Of a DNA stretch of 64,000 bases, positions 49,557 to 60,659 are shown piece by piece. Source of the DNA: Chrysomallon squamiferum (taxonomy: Eukaryota > Mollusca > Gastropoda > Neomphalida > Peltospiridae); NCBI GenBank assembly GCA_012295275.1, contig CM022674.1, positions 15,348,953 to 15,412,952 on the forward strand, read 5' to 3'. Below the pieces are notes generated by a model. That model had not been told where the DNA came from. It worked only from the letters and a program-made list of their open reading frames with translations, and ran no database searches. Each line of letters starts with the position of its first letter. Position 1 is the first letter of the stretch. A program made the position numbers and the translations under genes.

Positions 49557-49739
49557 GTACTTTCTATAAAACGAGCCATATTTATATTTAATGATGACAA
49601 TTCCACAGCTGGTGAAAATTTCAGATAAAGCACTGATTGATTGTTAAATATTATTGTTTTATTTTGATGAATTTGATCATACGAACGTCTTGAAACAAGT
49701 GGGTGACATTACAAAGATTATTTTCCAGAACATGACAAA

Positions 49740-50310
49740 GTGTGTAGATATTTAGAACGAAGGTCAGTGTCACAGACTGCACTATTTTCTACAACATCCG
49801 ATGAAGCAGGTGAAGAGGAAACCTTGAAAACATTCCAATATACAAACAGCAGAGAATGTCAAAATGCTAGATGTAGAGATAGTAGAGAAAACCATGGTTT
49901 ATGTAGAGGTAGAGGAAAAATAGGTGATTCTAATAAAGCAACACAAGAAACAGATATGGAGAAAAGAGGACCACGCGATATGCTTAGCAGAGATAATCTG
50001 ACAGACAGTTTTCAGACTGACCAAAGGTTAAAACAAAGAACAGCTTCACAGACTAGTTTATTCCCGACAGCTGCTGCAGAGTCTGACAGTGATGATCATG
50101 ACGGTTCAGAAGTTTCTACACCCACAAAATCCAACAGAAGACGGCGACGTAGAAAAAATGTCAAACACCAACAACCAGAAAAAGAGGAAACAACACAGAC
50201 AAAAGAAGAAATTATATTCAGAGATAACAAAGATGTCAGCAGTAGACGTTTAACTGGAAGAACAAAATCACAGTCAAGTCTCTGTTCTTCCTCAACTACT
50301 AGAGATTTGG
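49740..50310 (+). CDS. PARP copy B: Ser/Arg-rich N-terminal linker
   Basis: Open frame beginning inside PEHDKVCRYLERRSVSQT, with RECQNARCRDSRENHGLCRG, an acidic/Ser cluster AAAESDSDDHDGSEVSTPTK and a basic run SNRRRRRRKNVKHQQPEKEE, then a Ser-rich SQSSLCSSSTTRD. The basic run could act as a nuclear-localisation or RNA-binding patch. It reads into the wrong frame after about 50,310 and stops at 50,367-50,369. The upstream start codon is not identified; GTG at 49,740 is only the first potential start in frame. Confidence 0.55.
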
Positions 50311-51097
50311 ATACCTTAAACATGATGATAGTGAGGACCACGAGAGGGAAAATGAAATTATTGACATAGTGTTGAACATTCTTCTTGAAAAATTTAATGG
50401 ACGTGCAGAGATCTCGAATCTGATGAAAGAAACCAGTCTTCCTGTAGAAGCTAAACGTGTTTCATGGTTTTATAAATATAGCAAATACTTTTTGCTTTTC
50501 ACAAAGGATAGCAAAATTAAATTTGTTTCTGTGTTTTCAAGATATGCCAGAATCTGTCATCCTTACAATACTTCTCAGTGTAGAAAGAAATACTGCAGGT
50601 TTCTTCACATATGTACACAGTTTGAACAAGGTCAGTGTAAACGCTCCACTGGTCAGTGTCTTTCACACAATTTTTTTGACGAGAGAAATAAGAATTGCAT
50701 TGAGCAGATAGGTTTGGGACTTTTAAAAAATAAGGACATTGCCAACGTTGTGAGATGCAGCACCCCTGAATGGTGTGAAAAATATCAGAATGGTATCAAA
50801 AATGATGAATATTGTCCACTCATTCATGTCTGTAGAAAACAGGACTGCAATAAGATGTGTGGCTTACAACATTACATCAAGTCATCTCATCACAACCTTA
50901 GAATCTTTTACATGAATCACTATAGAGTTAGTATCCTTGAACAGATGCTTCTTTGCAAATTCAATGAGAATTATCAACAGAATGAAAGAAGAGGTTCATA
51001 TGACTGCAAACCTTCGGATGAGAGCACAACACCAAAGAAAGGAATCAGGGGTATAGAGAGGACCACAGTCGTATATACTGTAAAAACAAGCCTGTCA
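50311..51097 (+). CDS. PARP copy B: winged-helix-like segment and CCCH zinc fingers
   Basis: From about 50,312 the frame reads LKHDDSEDHERENEIIDIVL, then NILLEKFNGRAEISNLMKET and SLPVEAKRVSWFYKYSKYFL, similar to the small winged-helix elements before fingers in PARP12 and PARP13/ZAP. It is followed by ICHPYNTSQCRKKYCRFLH (C-x8-C-x4-C-x3-H), then ICTQFEQGQCKRSTGQCLSH and later CPLIHVCRKQDCNKMCGLQH. These CCCH-type fingers are the RNA-binding module of ZAP-like proteins; ZAP senses CpG-rich RNA, but specificity here is unknown. The segment ends in IYTVKTSLSPS and passes directly into the repeats. Confidence 0.8.
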
Positions 51098-52970
51098 CCT
51101 TCACAGCAGAAACAACTTGATATGAAGGTGAACGCTGATCCACCTCGAATTTCACAACAAAAACAACTTGATATGAAACTAAAAGCAGATACACCTCAAA
51201 TTTCACCGCAGATACAATTTAATATGAAAGTGAAAGAATATCCAGTACAAGATTCACACCAGAAACAATTTGATGTGAAAGTGGAAGTAGATCCAGTACA
51301 AGATTCACTGGAGAAACAAGTTAATGTAAAAGTGGAAGCAGATCCAGGTCAGGTTTCACACCAAAAACAACAGGATATAAAAGTAAAAGCAGATCCAGTA
51401 CAAATTTCACACCAAAACAAGGTAATGTAAAATTGGAACACAGGAGAAAAACAAGGTAATGTAAAAGATGAAGCAGACCAACTTGATGTGAAAGTGCAGA
51501 TTTCGCAGGAGAAACAAAAATTGATGTGAAAGTAAAAGCAGATCCAGTAGAACAAATTTCACAGCAGAAACAACTTGATGTGAAAGTAAAAGCAGACCCA
51601 GTACAGATTTCGCAGCAGAGACAAATTGATGTCAAAGTGGAAGCAGATCCAGTACAGGTTTCACAGCAGGAACAACACGATGTAAAAGACAAAGCAGATC
51701 CAGTACAAGTTTCACAGCAGAAACAATTTACTGTGAAAGTAAAAGCAGATCCAGTACAGGAGTTGAACCAGAAACAACTTAACGTGATTGTGAAAGCAAA
51801 TCTAATACAAGTTTCACAGCACAAACAACTTAATGTAAAAATGGAAGCAGATCCAGTACAGATTTCGCAGCAGAAACAACTTGATGTCAAAGTAAAAGCA
51901 GATCCAGTACAAGATTCACAGCAGAAACAACTTGATGTAAAAATGGAAGCAGATCCAGTACAGATTTCGCAGCAGAAACAACTTGATGTCAAAGTAAAAG
52001 CAGATCCAGTACAAGCTTCACAGCAGAAACAACTTGATGTGAAAATGGAAGCAGATCCACTACAAGTTTCAAAGAAGAAACAATTTGAAATGAATGTGAA
52101 ATCAGATCCACCTCAAATTTCACAGAACAAACAACTTGATGTAAAAATCAAAGCAGACCCAGTACAGATTTCGCAGCAGAGACAAATTGATGTGAAAGTG
52201 AAACCAGATCGAGCACAGGTTTCACAGCAGAAACAACAAGACGTAAAAGTAAAAGCAGATCCAGTACAAGATTCACAGCACACAGAACTTAATGCGAAAG
52301 TAAAAGCAGATACAGTACAGGTTATACAGCAGAAACAACTTGATGTCAAAGTAAAAGCAGATCCAGAACAAGTTTCACAGCAGAAACAACTTGATGGGAA
52401 AGCGAAAGTATACCTAGTACAAGCTTCACAGCAGACACAAATTAATGTGAAAGTGAAAGCAGATCCAGTACAGGTTTCGCACCAGAAACAATTTGATGTG
52501 AAAATGAAAGTAGATCCAATACAAGTTTCACAGCAGAAACGACTTGATGTGAAAGTCAAACCTGATCCAGCAAAACGATCACAACAGAAACAGGTTGATG
52601 TCAAACTGAATCCAGATACACCTCAAATTTCAAAGCAGAAACAATTTGCCGTGAAAATTAAAACGGATCCAATACAATTTTTACAGCAGAAATCACTTGA
52701 TGTAAAAGTGAAAGCGGATCCATCTCAAACTATAAAACAGAAACAACTTGAGCTGAAAGCGAAAGTAGATCCAGATATAACTCAAATTTCACAGCAGAAA
52801 CAGCATGATATCAAAGTGAAAACAGATCCAGTACAAGCTTCACAGAATAAAAAATTTGATGTACAAGTGAAAGGAGACCCACCTCAACCGTCACAACAGA
52901 AACACCTTGATGTCAAAATGAAAGCAGATCTAGTACATGTTTCACACCAGCAACAACTTGATGTGAATGA
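51098..52970 (+). repeat. 51-bp coding minisatellite in PARP copy B, about 36 units
   Basis: Same 17-residue unit as copy A (DVKVKADPVQVSQQKQL type), but more diverged between units and without the 1,065-bp higher-order amplification. Frame damage is confined to 51,411-51,530, where units are shortened. From 51,526 one frame is open through the end of the array into the WWE domain. The array shows the normal, in-frame state of the repeat domain. Confidence 0.9.
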
Positions 52971-53193
52971 CAGCCTTGAAATAATGAATTACAACAATGA
53001 AATAGAAGGTCTTCTCTGTGAGAAATGTGTATGGAGTCAGTGTGTAATACATTCAAATACATATAAACAAAGATATTTACCTTACCAGTGGCAGGTGATG
53101 ATTTGTGAGAAATGGGTGAACTTTGACATAGTGGAGAATGAGATGATCGAGCAGTGTTTTTGTAGTCTGAAGTCAGATACAGGAAATATAGAG
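52971..53193 (+). CDS. PARP copy B: first part of WWE domain, end of large exon
   Basis: After the last repeat (QQQLDVNDSLEIMNYNNE) comes GLLCEKCVWSQCVIHSNTYK, then RYLPYQWQVMICEKWVNFDI and VENEMIEQCFCSLKSD. The W-Q, W-NFD and E-IEQ-F/C pattern is typical of WWE domains, which bind iso-ADP-ribose or ADP-ribose ends. A clean GTGAGT donor follows GAG at 53,193, phase 0. Confidence 0.75.
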
Positions 53194-53306
53194 GTGAGTT
53201 AAAAACAACCAGAAGCGATAATTTGAATTTTATTTATGTGGAATAAAGTATAAGTTTTAATAACAGTCACATATCTGAATCTTACTTTGCTGCGGTTTTG
53301 TTTCAG

Positions 53307-53396
53307 AGTACATCCTTGAGAAGTTATTGGCCACTGGATCAGTCCTCGTTGGGTCCTATTCTGATCAGTGCGACAATCTCTTCTCGTGATGAAAAT
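53307..53396 (+). CDS. PARP copy B: second WWE exon (30 codons)
   Basis: Acceptor TTTCAG at 53,301-53,306, donor GTACGT at 53,397. Phase 0 on both sides. Reads STSLRSYWPLDQSSLGPILI and SATISSRDEN. It continues the WWE region of the preceding exon. The next expected exon would be the second WWE domain found in copy A; it is not visible before the gap. Confidence 0.55.
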
Positions 53397-53579
53397 GTAC
53401 GTATCAAAAATACTTTGAAAAATAATAGTTGATTAAGCTATCTGAGATTTGAACTCTTGTTTTATTAATATTCGTCTACTACTTTTAATACTGACTACTG
53501 CACAACAATATATAAGAATGTTATGACTGTTAATCCTACTAACACACACACAGACACACACTTAGTAAATTATTAGTAG

Positions 53580-53779
53580 NNNNNNNNNNNNNNNNNNNNN
53601 NNNNNNNNNNNNNNNNNNNNNNNNNNNNNNNNNNNNNNNNNNNNNNNNNNNNNNNNNNNNNNNNNNNNNNNNNNNNNNNNNNNNNNNNNNNNNNNNNNNN
53701 NNNNNNNNNNNNNNNNNNNNNNNNNNNNNNNNNNNNNNNNNNNNNNNNNNNNNNNNNNNNNNNNNNNNNNNNNNNNNNN
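53580..53779. other. Scaffold gap (200 N)
   Basis: Fixed-length gap inside PARP copy B, right where the remaining WWE and catalytic exons would be expected. Confidence 0.98.
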
Positions 53780-53909
53780 TAATTCTTAAAATTGTTATTT
53801 AAAATGAATAAATAAATAAATAAAAAATTAATTAATAAAATAAAGTTTTTGTTTCAAACCTAAGATAACTGCCAGCATATGGCTATGTCTTTAAATTATA
53901 TTTATATTA

Positions 53910-53957
<48 letters not shown>

Positions 53958-55385
53958 CATTCTAGACAAAATGTTGACCAAGACAAATATTTAAGTGAAT
54001 TTGTTTTTTTCCTAATGAAAATGAAATGCATATTACCTTGGGATCTAAAGTGTTTCTGTTAAGAAGCCAGACTAATTAAAAACAGAACATTATCATGAAT
54101 ATTGATAGTTACATTTAACTGTATATTATATTATTAAATTAGTTAAAAGAAAAGTGTGTGTTATAAAAAGACGTTGTAGATGAAACCATTAAACTGAATG
54201 TAATGATGATAAATTAATAAAGTCGAATATTATAAGTTAACAAAATCGCAGACGCGCTACTCACTCACATGGAAGGTGTATAAACTCATTCGATTTCCAT
54301 GTTTATGGTTTTGTTTGGTTTATTATGGTCAGTGTGTTTATTTCACCTTTCACTGCTCTTTGTTTCTTATTTTTTTTTTATTTATTTATTTGTTTATTTA
54401 TTATTACTTTTTTGTATTTTTGTTGTAGCTTTGATTTTTTTTTATCGATCATTTATTTTATTTATTATTAATTAATTTATTTGTTTATTTATTTTCCCTC
54501 TCCCCAAGGTCTAATTATGCACCATTAATTACAGCTCTATAAAGTGTTTAAGTCTTGTTTTTGATTTACATGTTTTTTAATCTCTTTTGTAGAATACATT
54601 AATATGGCTCTAGAATAAAATATCATGGTTGATTTAATCTCTAGTGTATTAAAGTTTGTGATATTCAACTTTAGGTTTCTTTGACTTTCATTCTGAGATA
54701 ATTCTTATTGTAAACTGAACGACAGCAACAATGATTTATAAATAAAGAATAACCATACATAATATTTATAAACCACTTATTCGTATACAGTTTTTACTTT
54801 AGTACAGAAGTGTCTGTCCCGCCTTTTTAAACTGTTGACTGTTTTTAACGTGAAAATATCTCTGGCTCTAGAACGCAGGGAGATGCATTCTGGTAAATAA
54901 ATTTGAAGTGTTTATACCACAGATACAAAAATGTCATACTGTTCGCATCACTGATCTATTTATTTACTTATTTATTTATTTTAAACACATCCATGGACGG
55001 ACTTGGCAGACCATGGTTTGTTCAAAAATCATGCACTCCGCCTCTGTGAGCAAGTGAGTCAAAACATATAGCAAAATGCATTTAGACAATATCGATGCAA
55101 AAAGCAGGTTTGACATACACACATACACACATACATACAAAAACCGTTTTTTGTCATTCATCCTTTTGACTCTTTATCACAAAATTTACTTGTCTTTGCT
55201 TAATATCCAATTTAAAAAAATAAAAGAAATAATAATAATAATAAAGAAATAAATAATTATGGAGAGAAAGCCAACAATCAAAATTAATTATAAATAATAT
55301 CTATCTGTCTGTCTATCTATCTACCTATATATATAGTATAATTCCTATAATTTATTTTAACTAATTATTAATATTGTTTTATTAA
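53780..55385. other. Non-coding, AT-rich; (GT)n at 53,912-53,955
   Basis: No exon recognised. No PARP catalytic motif (HGT, GKGAYFA, YDSC) on either strand. Confidence 0.6.
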
Positions 55386-56258
55386 CAGTTCTTGAGCTTT
55401 TCCTTATCTGCTAGAACTGGTTTTGAGATATCGATGCGCCCATAGCAAACATTTACTGCCAACGAAAAAATCTAAACCAAAGCAGGTGCATGATGTCATT
55501 TCCTATCAACCATGTAAACAGTGGACTGTACTTATTTGTGTAAAGATAAAAATTATAATAATAATAATAAATCATTTTAACCTGAATGATAGCAGAACAA
55601 TAAGAAATAAATGGTAATTTTATTCATTTCCGATTTCTTCTGGAACTATCATTGGGTTTTTAATACTTATAATTTTGTTTTCAGGCAATAGTTTTATCCA
55701 AAACATATACACAACATTTTGCTATTATAATTTCTACCATTTTCAGCAGAGGCACTACACTTTAAAAAGGTTGACGAAAAATATTATAATATATTGAGCA
55801 ATCATGTCTTCAAAAAAAAGGGAAGTCTATGCCTGCTAAACTGATGAAAAAGAAATTTTTGTTCAAGAGGCTAAAGTAAATGTCAAGAACTGAAGGATAA
55901 TTATGAAGTTCAACAGCAAAGTGTGCCTGATAATGTGATCCAATTCGAGGACCCTGTTCCAAATGATTTTACATTTACCAAAGGAATTGAATATTTGGAT
56001 GATGAATGACTTTGAAGAGGAAAAATGAAGTCCAAAAAGGAAGAATATAAAAACGTACTCTTCAAAGACCTCTGTTGTGAAAACTCAACAAGGAATGTTG
56101 AATCGTTACCCATCTCAGAGAGTTAAACAGCTTTCCGTCAGTCTTAAAACTGAGTATTTGGGCCGTAACGACCTTTTGCATCTTCCAACAACAACGATTA
56201 TTATCCCTTGAACAAACTGCAGGTAAGATCCATCCTATTTAATGAATTAGAATGAACT

Positions 56259-56296
<38 letters not shown>

Positions 56297-56401
56297 TAAT
56301 AATAATAAAAAAGCTGATTTCAGTTATACATCACAGTTGTTCAAGTATTTAGTGTTCTATTTTATGTTTTAATTCAATAATTAATAATTATATTTATTTT
56401 C

Positions 56402-56460
<59 letters not shown>

Positions 56461-56502
56461 CTAATTTTTACACTTTATCAGCAGATTTTTCCTTCTAAAA
56501 TG

Positions 56503-56551
<49 letters not shown>

Positions 56552-56737
56552 GAATTATTTATTTATTTTTTTTATTTGCAGGATTTGGTTAATAAGCTGA
56601 AAAGTAAATATAATTTTGAGCTGAATTTCTCTGGCATAAACCAGTTGACAGATGCAGTGTTTGCAACACTGCTAAAGCTACATGATGGAGGTTTTGACAA
56701 TGTGATGAAGATAAATCTGACAGGATTTAAATTGTAA
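55386..56737 (+). pseudogene. Unrecognised spliced gene, frame interrupted
   Basis: Three coding-like pieces. At 55,390-55,560, two overlapping frames give FLSFSLSARTGFEISM and RYRCAHSKHLLPTKKSKPKQ then VHDVISYQPCKQWTVLICVK. At about 55,800-56,222, fragments in different frames include QQSVPDNVIQFEDPVPNDFT, FTKGIEYLDDE and LNRYPSQRVKQLSVSLKTEY, ending NNNDYYPLNKLQ at a GTAAGA donor (56,223). The last exon, 56,582-56,737, starts after TTTGCAG in matching phase 0: DLVNKLKSKYNFELNFSGIN, QLTDAVFATLLKLHDGGFDN, VMKINLTGFKL, stop. The phase match supports a real gene. I do not recognise the family. Confidence 0.4.
56406..56548. repeat. Two (TA)n runs in the intron of the unknown plus-strand gene
   Basis: Runs at 56,406-56,452 and 56,511-56,548, separated by about 58 bp of unique sequence. 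Confidence 0.9.
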
Positions 56738-56805
56738 TTAATATTAGACAGGGGTTTTTTTTTTAGGTTTTTTTTTTTGGAGAGCTGTTAAGGGAGATCA
56801 CTCAC

Positions 56806-56936
56806 CTTTTTAATGGTTGGCCTCTCCTTTGAGTGCTGTGACCAGCAACTCTGCATGAGATCTTTGTACTGCTGGGCATCATGTTTGTTACACTGTTCAG
56901 CCGCAGCCTGCTTCCACGATTCACCAGCTCTATCAC
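56806..56936 (-). CDS. Kinase C-lobe exon with SCW...RPT motif
   Basis: Acceptor TTTACAG, donor GTGAGT. Reads GDRAGESWKQAAAEQCNKHD and AQQYKDLMQSCWSQHSKERP then TIKK, matching kinase subdomains X-XI (YKDLMQxCW, RPT). The frame does not join the previous exon in phase, so a small exon may be missing between them. Confidence 0.75.
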
Positions 56937-57640
56937 CTGTAAACACACTGCTGTTGTTTAACACACACATCAACATATCACAGGTGTGTACATACTAATG
57001 TGTGTTTGTACACCAACACTCACAAGAACACACACACACACACACACGGGCTTGAATTCACACACACACAGAAACAAGTGCATGTAAATAAACTAATTTA
57101 TACATGCATTTGGATACTAATATAAGTACCTTTACAGAGATACATATGCATTCAAGTATGCAAAAACACATATATAGAGAAATATATTAATAAATCAACT
57201 CAAATACATTTGTACACAGATACATGCAGACACATTCACACCCACACATATATATTACACATATATTGCACACTTAAATACACACATGCACACTCAAACA
57301 TATATACACAAATACATACACAAATAACAGATCTGTATCACACTACATCTTGCTATGCAATGGTATCTTCAAACTGGTCTTAACACACACAAACACATGA
57401 ACACACACACACAAATACACACACACAAACACAAACAAAACAAATTGTATCAAATTATCTTTTCCTCCTTCCAAACATATCCACACTCAAACACACAAAC
57501 ACACAAACATATACACAAACAAATCACATCAAACTGCACCTTCCTCTGTGGCAATCTCTTCTGAACACACAAACACACACACACAAACAACACACACACA
57601 CACACAAAACACAGTGACACACACACACAAATTGCATCAA
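56937..57640. repeat. CA-rich degenerate simple sequence in kinase intron
   Basis: A long stretch of ACACAC, ACAAACAC and ATACAC words. Other simple repeats in this gene: (TA)n at 58,119-58,161, (CA)n at 60,617-60,655, (GT)n at 61,893-61,936. Confidence 0.85.
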
Positions 57641-57645
57641 ACTAC

Positions 57646-57833
57646 CTCTTCCTCGGTGACAATCTCTTCAAATGGGTCTTCACAGACAAACAGCTCCCAC
57701 ATTACAAGTCCAAACGAGTAAACATCGGCTGCCGTTGTGATCACTGCTTCATCCTCGAGTACAGTGGGGTTCTGCAGTATTTCTGGAGCTGTCCAGCAAA
57801 TGTTGGCTGGACATGCACTGTAGTTACGACGAC
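57646..57833 (-). CDS. Kinase exon with APE and DVYSFGLVMWEL motifs
   Basis: 188 bp. Reads RRNYSACPANICWTAPEILQ, NPTVLEDEAVITTAADVYSF and GLVMWELFVCEDPFEEIVTE. The P-loop-distal APE motif (TAPEIL) and subdomain IX (ADVYSFGLVMWEL) are clear and typical of tyrosine-kinase-like kinases. Intact. Confidence 0.85.
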
Positions 57834-58114
57834 CTGTAAAGTTACCTGTGTCTTTGTAAAGTCCATTTAGTAACTATTCTAAAACTTAATAGCTGTTGAG
57901 ATTAAATTTTATGTTTCTTTTATTTATATTTTTAAATGAATTTTTTAAGATTATATACGTACGTGCATACATAGACACATATGTTCTACATCTATGTTTT
58001 CCATAAAGAAATGGAAACAGACATATATATATATACACACATACACACACAGACACACACGCATACACACATATACATATAAACACATACACACCTACTT
58101 AAAAATAAATGGAC

Positions 58115-58169
<55 letters not shown>

Positions 58170-58739
58170 CACACACACACACATATACACACACACATGT
58201 ATACAAAAAACTATACATACATTAACATATGCAGTTATACTCTCATATTTATACTTACAAACATTAATGTTCAAATATGTACCCTTATTGAATTATATTA
58301 ATAAACTACTATAACACATTAACAACAGAAAATCTTAAATGGTTTTATATCAGTCTACAGCTTTGCTAATGGGAGATAACTCTGCCAAGAAAAACACATA
58401 ATATTGTCTACCATAGTTCTTTAAAGGCATTATGGGTAAAGAGTAAAAAAATATTTTTTTTATTTAATTTTTTTTATTTATTTATTTATTTATTTATTAT
58501 CATTATCAGCACTTTATATAAATAATCATTATAGGTATAAGATTTTTTTTTTTTATATTAAATCTCTCATTTTTGCATTAAAATATTCACATAAAGATTT
58601 ACCAATACTAAGTTAAAAGTTAGGGAAAGAATCTTTTGAAAGTGAATATTAATTCATTTCATATGGAAGTTATTATATTCATAATATTCTGTAATAATGT
58701 AGTAATAAGATACTTTTGTGAAGTGTATGTAGTTTCTAT

Positions 58740-58740
<1 letters not shown>

Positions 58741-58797
<57 letters not shown>
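58741..58797. repeat. (CT)n microsatellite at a kinase exon edge
   Basis: About 28 units; its expansion coincides with the missing donor of the Gly-loop exon. Confidence 0.95.
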
Positions 58798-58799
<2 letters not shown>

Positions 58800-58939
58800 G
58801 AGAAACCAAAGTTCTTTCTTCATCAGCTCTATGATGTCATCAGTCACCTGGTTGTCATGGATATTAATTGTTAATTGTTTCAGTGCCACAGTCATGTCGT
58901 GCCATTCTGCTACATGAGTGTCTCCAAAACTGCCACCTC
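58798..58939 (-). CDS. Kinase Gly-rich loop and VALK exon, ending in (GA)n
   Basis: Starts after GATTCAG. Reads GGGSFGDTHVAEWHDMTVAL (first G split by the junction), then KQLTINIHDNQVTDDIIELM and KKELWFLR. The Gly loop (GxGSFG) and the ATP-anchoring Lys in VALK are present, followed by a helix-C-like segment. No GT donor is found: the frame runs straight into a (GA)n tract (58,741-58,797 on the plus strand as CT), which seems to have replaced the exon end. Confidence 0.7.
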
Positions 58940-59285
58940 CTGAATCACAGTCTGAATCATGACACGTGTGACATCATAAAGATATGACATCATAAAGATA
59001 TGTGTGACATCATAAAGATATGTTTTTCATTCTTAAGGAATGTACTATGTAAAATACCTCACATGATTTCAAGTTGAAAATGGTGCAAAGGCATGATCAA
59101 AATTTGATTGAGAGAAAATCTTTACTAAAATACAACTTTAATCTAAAAATGTTTCCTTAAATATCTAATTAATAAATATAAATAAAAATATATATATATG
59201 TATGTAAAAAAATAATTAAAAAGAAAAGAAATAAAAATACGAATCCTATATCTGCATTTGTAAATTCACCATGGCAGTAGCTCAC

Positions 59286-59478
59286 CTCTGTCTCATTTTA
59301 ATCGTGTCAATAGACATAACAGCATTCTCTAAAACAGGCAGCTGACTTTTCTTGGACACTTTCATCCTCTGGTTCATAATCCCGGTACCTAACAGACATC
59401 AGTGATGGGGCTGTTAGGCGTCTGTCATAAATGTCATCATTGGGGAATGGTGTGAAAACCCTCTCATTTTTCCAGTAA
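59286..59478 (-). CDS. Juxtamembrane exon of receptor-kinase-like gene, one frame step
   Basis: 193 bp between TTTCAG and GTGAGC. The first frame reads YWKNERVFTPFPNDDIYDRR, LTAPSLMSVRYRDYEPEDES and then hits a stop; the next frame continues QLPVLENAVMSIDTIKMRQR, a typical lead-in to a kinase Gly loop. A one-base indel near 59,350 is the simplest explanation. Confidence 0.6.
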
Positions 59479-59869
59479 CTGAAACAGCAAATATGTGACT
59501 TCTTAAACACTTTATACATATATATATATATATATATAATGATGTCGCAAACCATAGAAAAATGTTGGTGATCAGGTATTTTTAATTTGCATTCTATTTT
59601 TAATCAACTTTATTATTAATTAAGATTGCAACCTACAAACCAAAATTATATGTAAAACTCAGAACTATACGGATAACATACAGAGTAGTTCTTCGTATCA
59701 CCTAAGGTACATTTGTTAAACCTTATTATTAATAAAGATTGGAAGCCAAAAATAATTACAAAATGTAACTCAGAAGAATATGGACTCTATTTAGAACAGT
59801 TCTCTATGTCAGTAAATGAATATTTTAAATGCAGAACTCCAAAAATCTAAGTAGAATGGTAGGTGTGTT

Positions 59870-59975
59870 CTACTGAGGTAACACAAGAATCTGATAATTA
59901 ACGCCATGAACAAGAAGCTAAGAATAGCACCAAACATAATAAACATATCACTGCTCTTGCGGTTTTCTGACCTTT
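59870..59975 (-). CDS. Transmembrane exon of receptor-kinase-like gene
   Basis: Acceptor TTTGCAG. Reads RSENRKSSDMFIMFGAILSF and LFMALIIRFLCYLS; the segment from MFIMF to ALIIRF is a single hydrophobic span with basic residues on the flank. The donor is uncertain (a GTGTTA or GTAGAA site), so the lower coordinate is approximate. Confidence 0.5.
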
Positions 59976-60600
59976 CTGCAAAAAAATTTAAATTATCAAG
60001 TACTGTTAATTAGATGGCATTCTCATTAGTGTATTCTCCAGTTACACTGATGCTTGTCATCCAACAGTCTTGTAAAATTTATTTAAATTATTAATTAATT
60101 ACTAATTACATGGCAGTCTCATTAGTATATTTAAACAAATAATAATAATAATAATAATTTGCTGCTGCAGTCATGCTTGTTATCTGACAAACTCTAAATT
60201 TATATTATAAAACGTCTAACCTAAAATTTCAGAATATATTGTATGTTTTACATTTCTAACAACAGATATCTCTTTAACAATTGATATAAATTTCAAAAAC
60301 AAATTATGTACAATCATATTTCTACTTACATTTTTTTTATTCTTCACATCACCTAATTTACACATTTTAAAATACAAAGCTCAATATCTTCAATTATTTT
60401 TACTTTGAAGAAAGCAGAAAAATTGCTAACAGACTGAGGATATGAAAAATCGTCTAGTTATTTGCTGATCAGTTGTATAGGTTAAGTATGTAAAGTAAAA
60501 TATAACAATGCATAAATCACTGATAACATTCAAGCATCAACTTATATGTGGGTTCTTAGATTTCTGTGAATCAAACAATGCTACAGAATATTTTTTTTAA

Positions 60601-60659
<59 letters not shown>

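Larger units (their letters stand above)
48210..50440. repeat. Segmental duplicate of 40,550-42,700
   Basis: Shared order: cagatttaatgt block, Cys-rich exon, intron, small PARP exon, large PARP N-terminal exon. Offset is about 7.62 kb at the Cys exon and 7.76 kb at the PARP exons; the growth is due to microsatellite and poly-T insertion near 49,180-49,380. Identity looks like 80-90 % by eye. Confidence 0.75.
49457..53396 (+). pseudogene. PARP12/ZAP-like gene, copy B: N-terminus, CCCH fingers, repeats, WWE (3' end lost at gap)
   Basis: Most complete view of the family's front half. In order: a 100-bp exon candidate (49,457-49,556), a large exon (about 49,730-53,193) and a further WWE exon (53,307-53,396). 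The large exon encodes a Ser/Arg-rich linker, a winged-helix-like segment, CCCH fingers, the 17-residue repeats and the first half of a WWE domain. It is interrupted by one missing base near 50,310 (paralogue GATAACCTT, here GATACCTT) and by several indels with lost repeats at 51,411-51,530. Catalytic exons should follow but a 200-N gap begins at 53,580 and none is seen beyond it. Whether the gene works depends on whether the indels are real. Confidence 0.8.

Noticed and set aside
58340-58400. Missing kinase catalytic exon on the minus strand
   Set aside because: An acceptor-like GGCAG is followed by TTATCTCCCATTA, a common repeat motif; no HRD or DFG codons follow.
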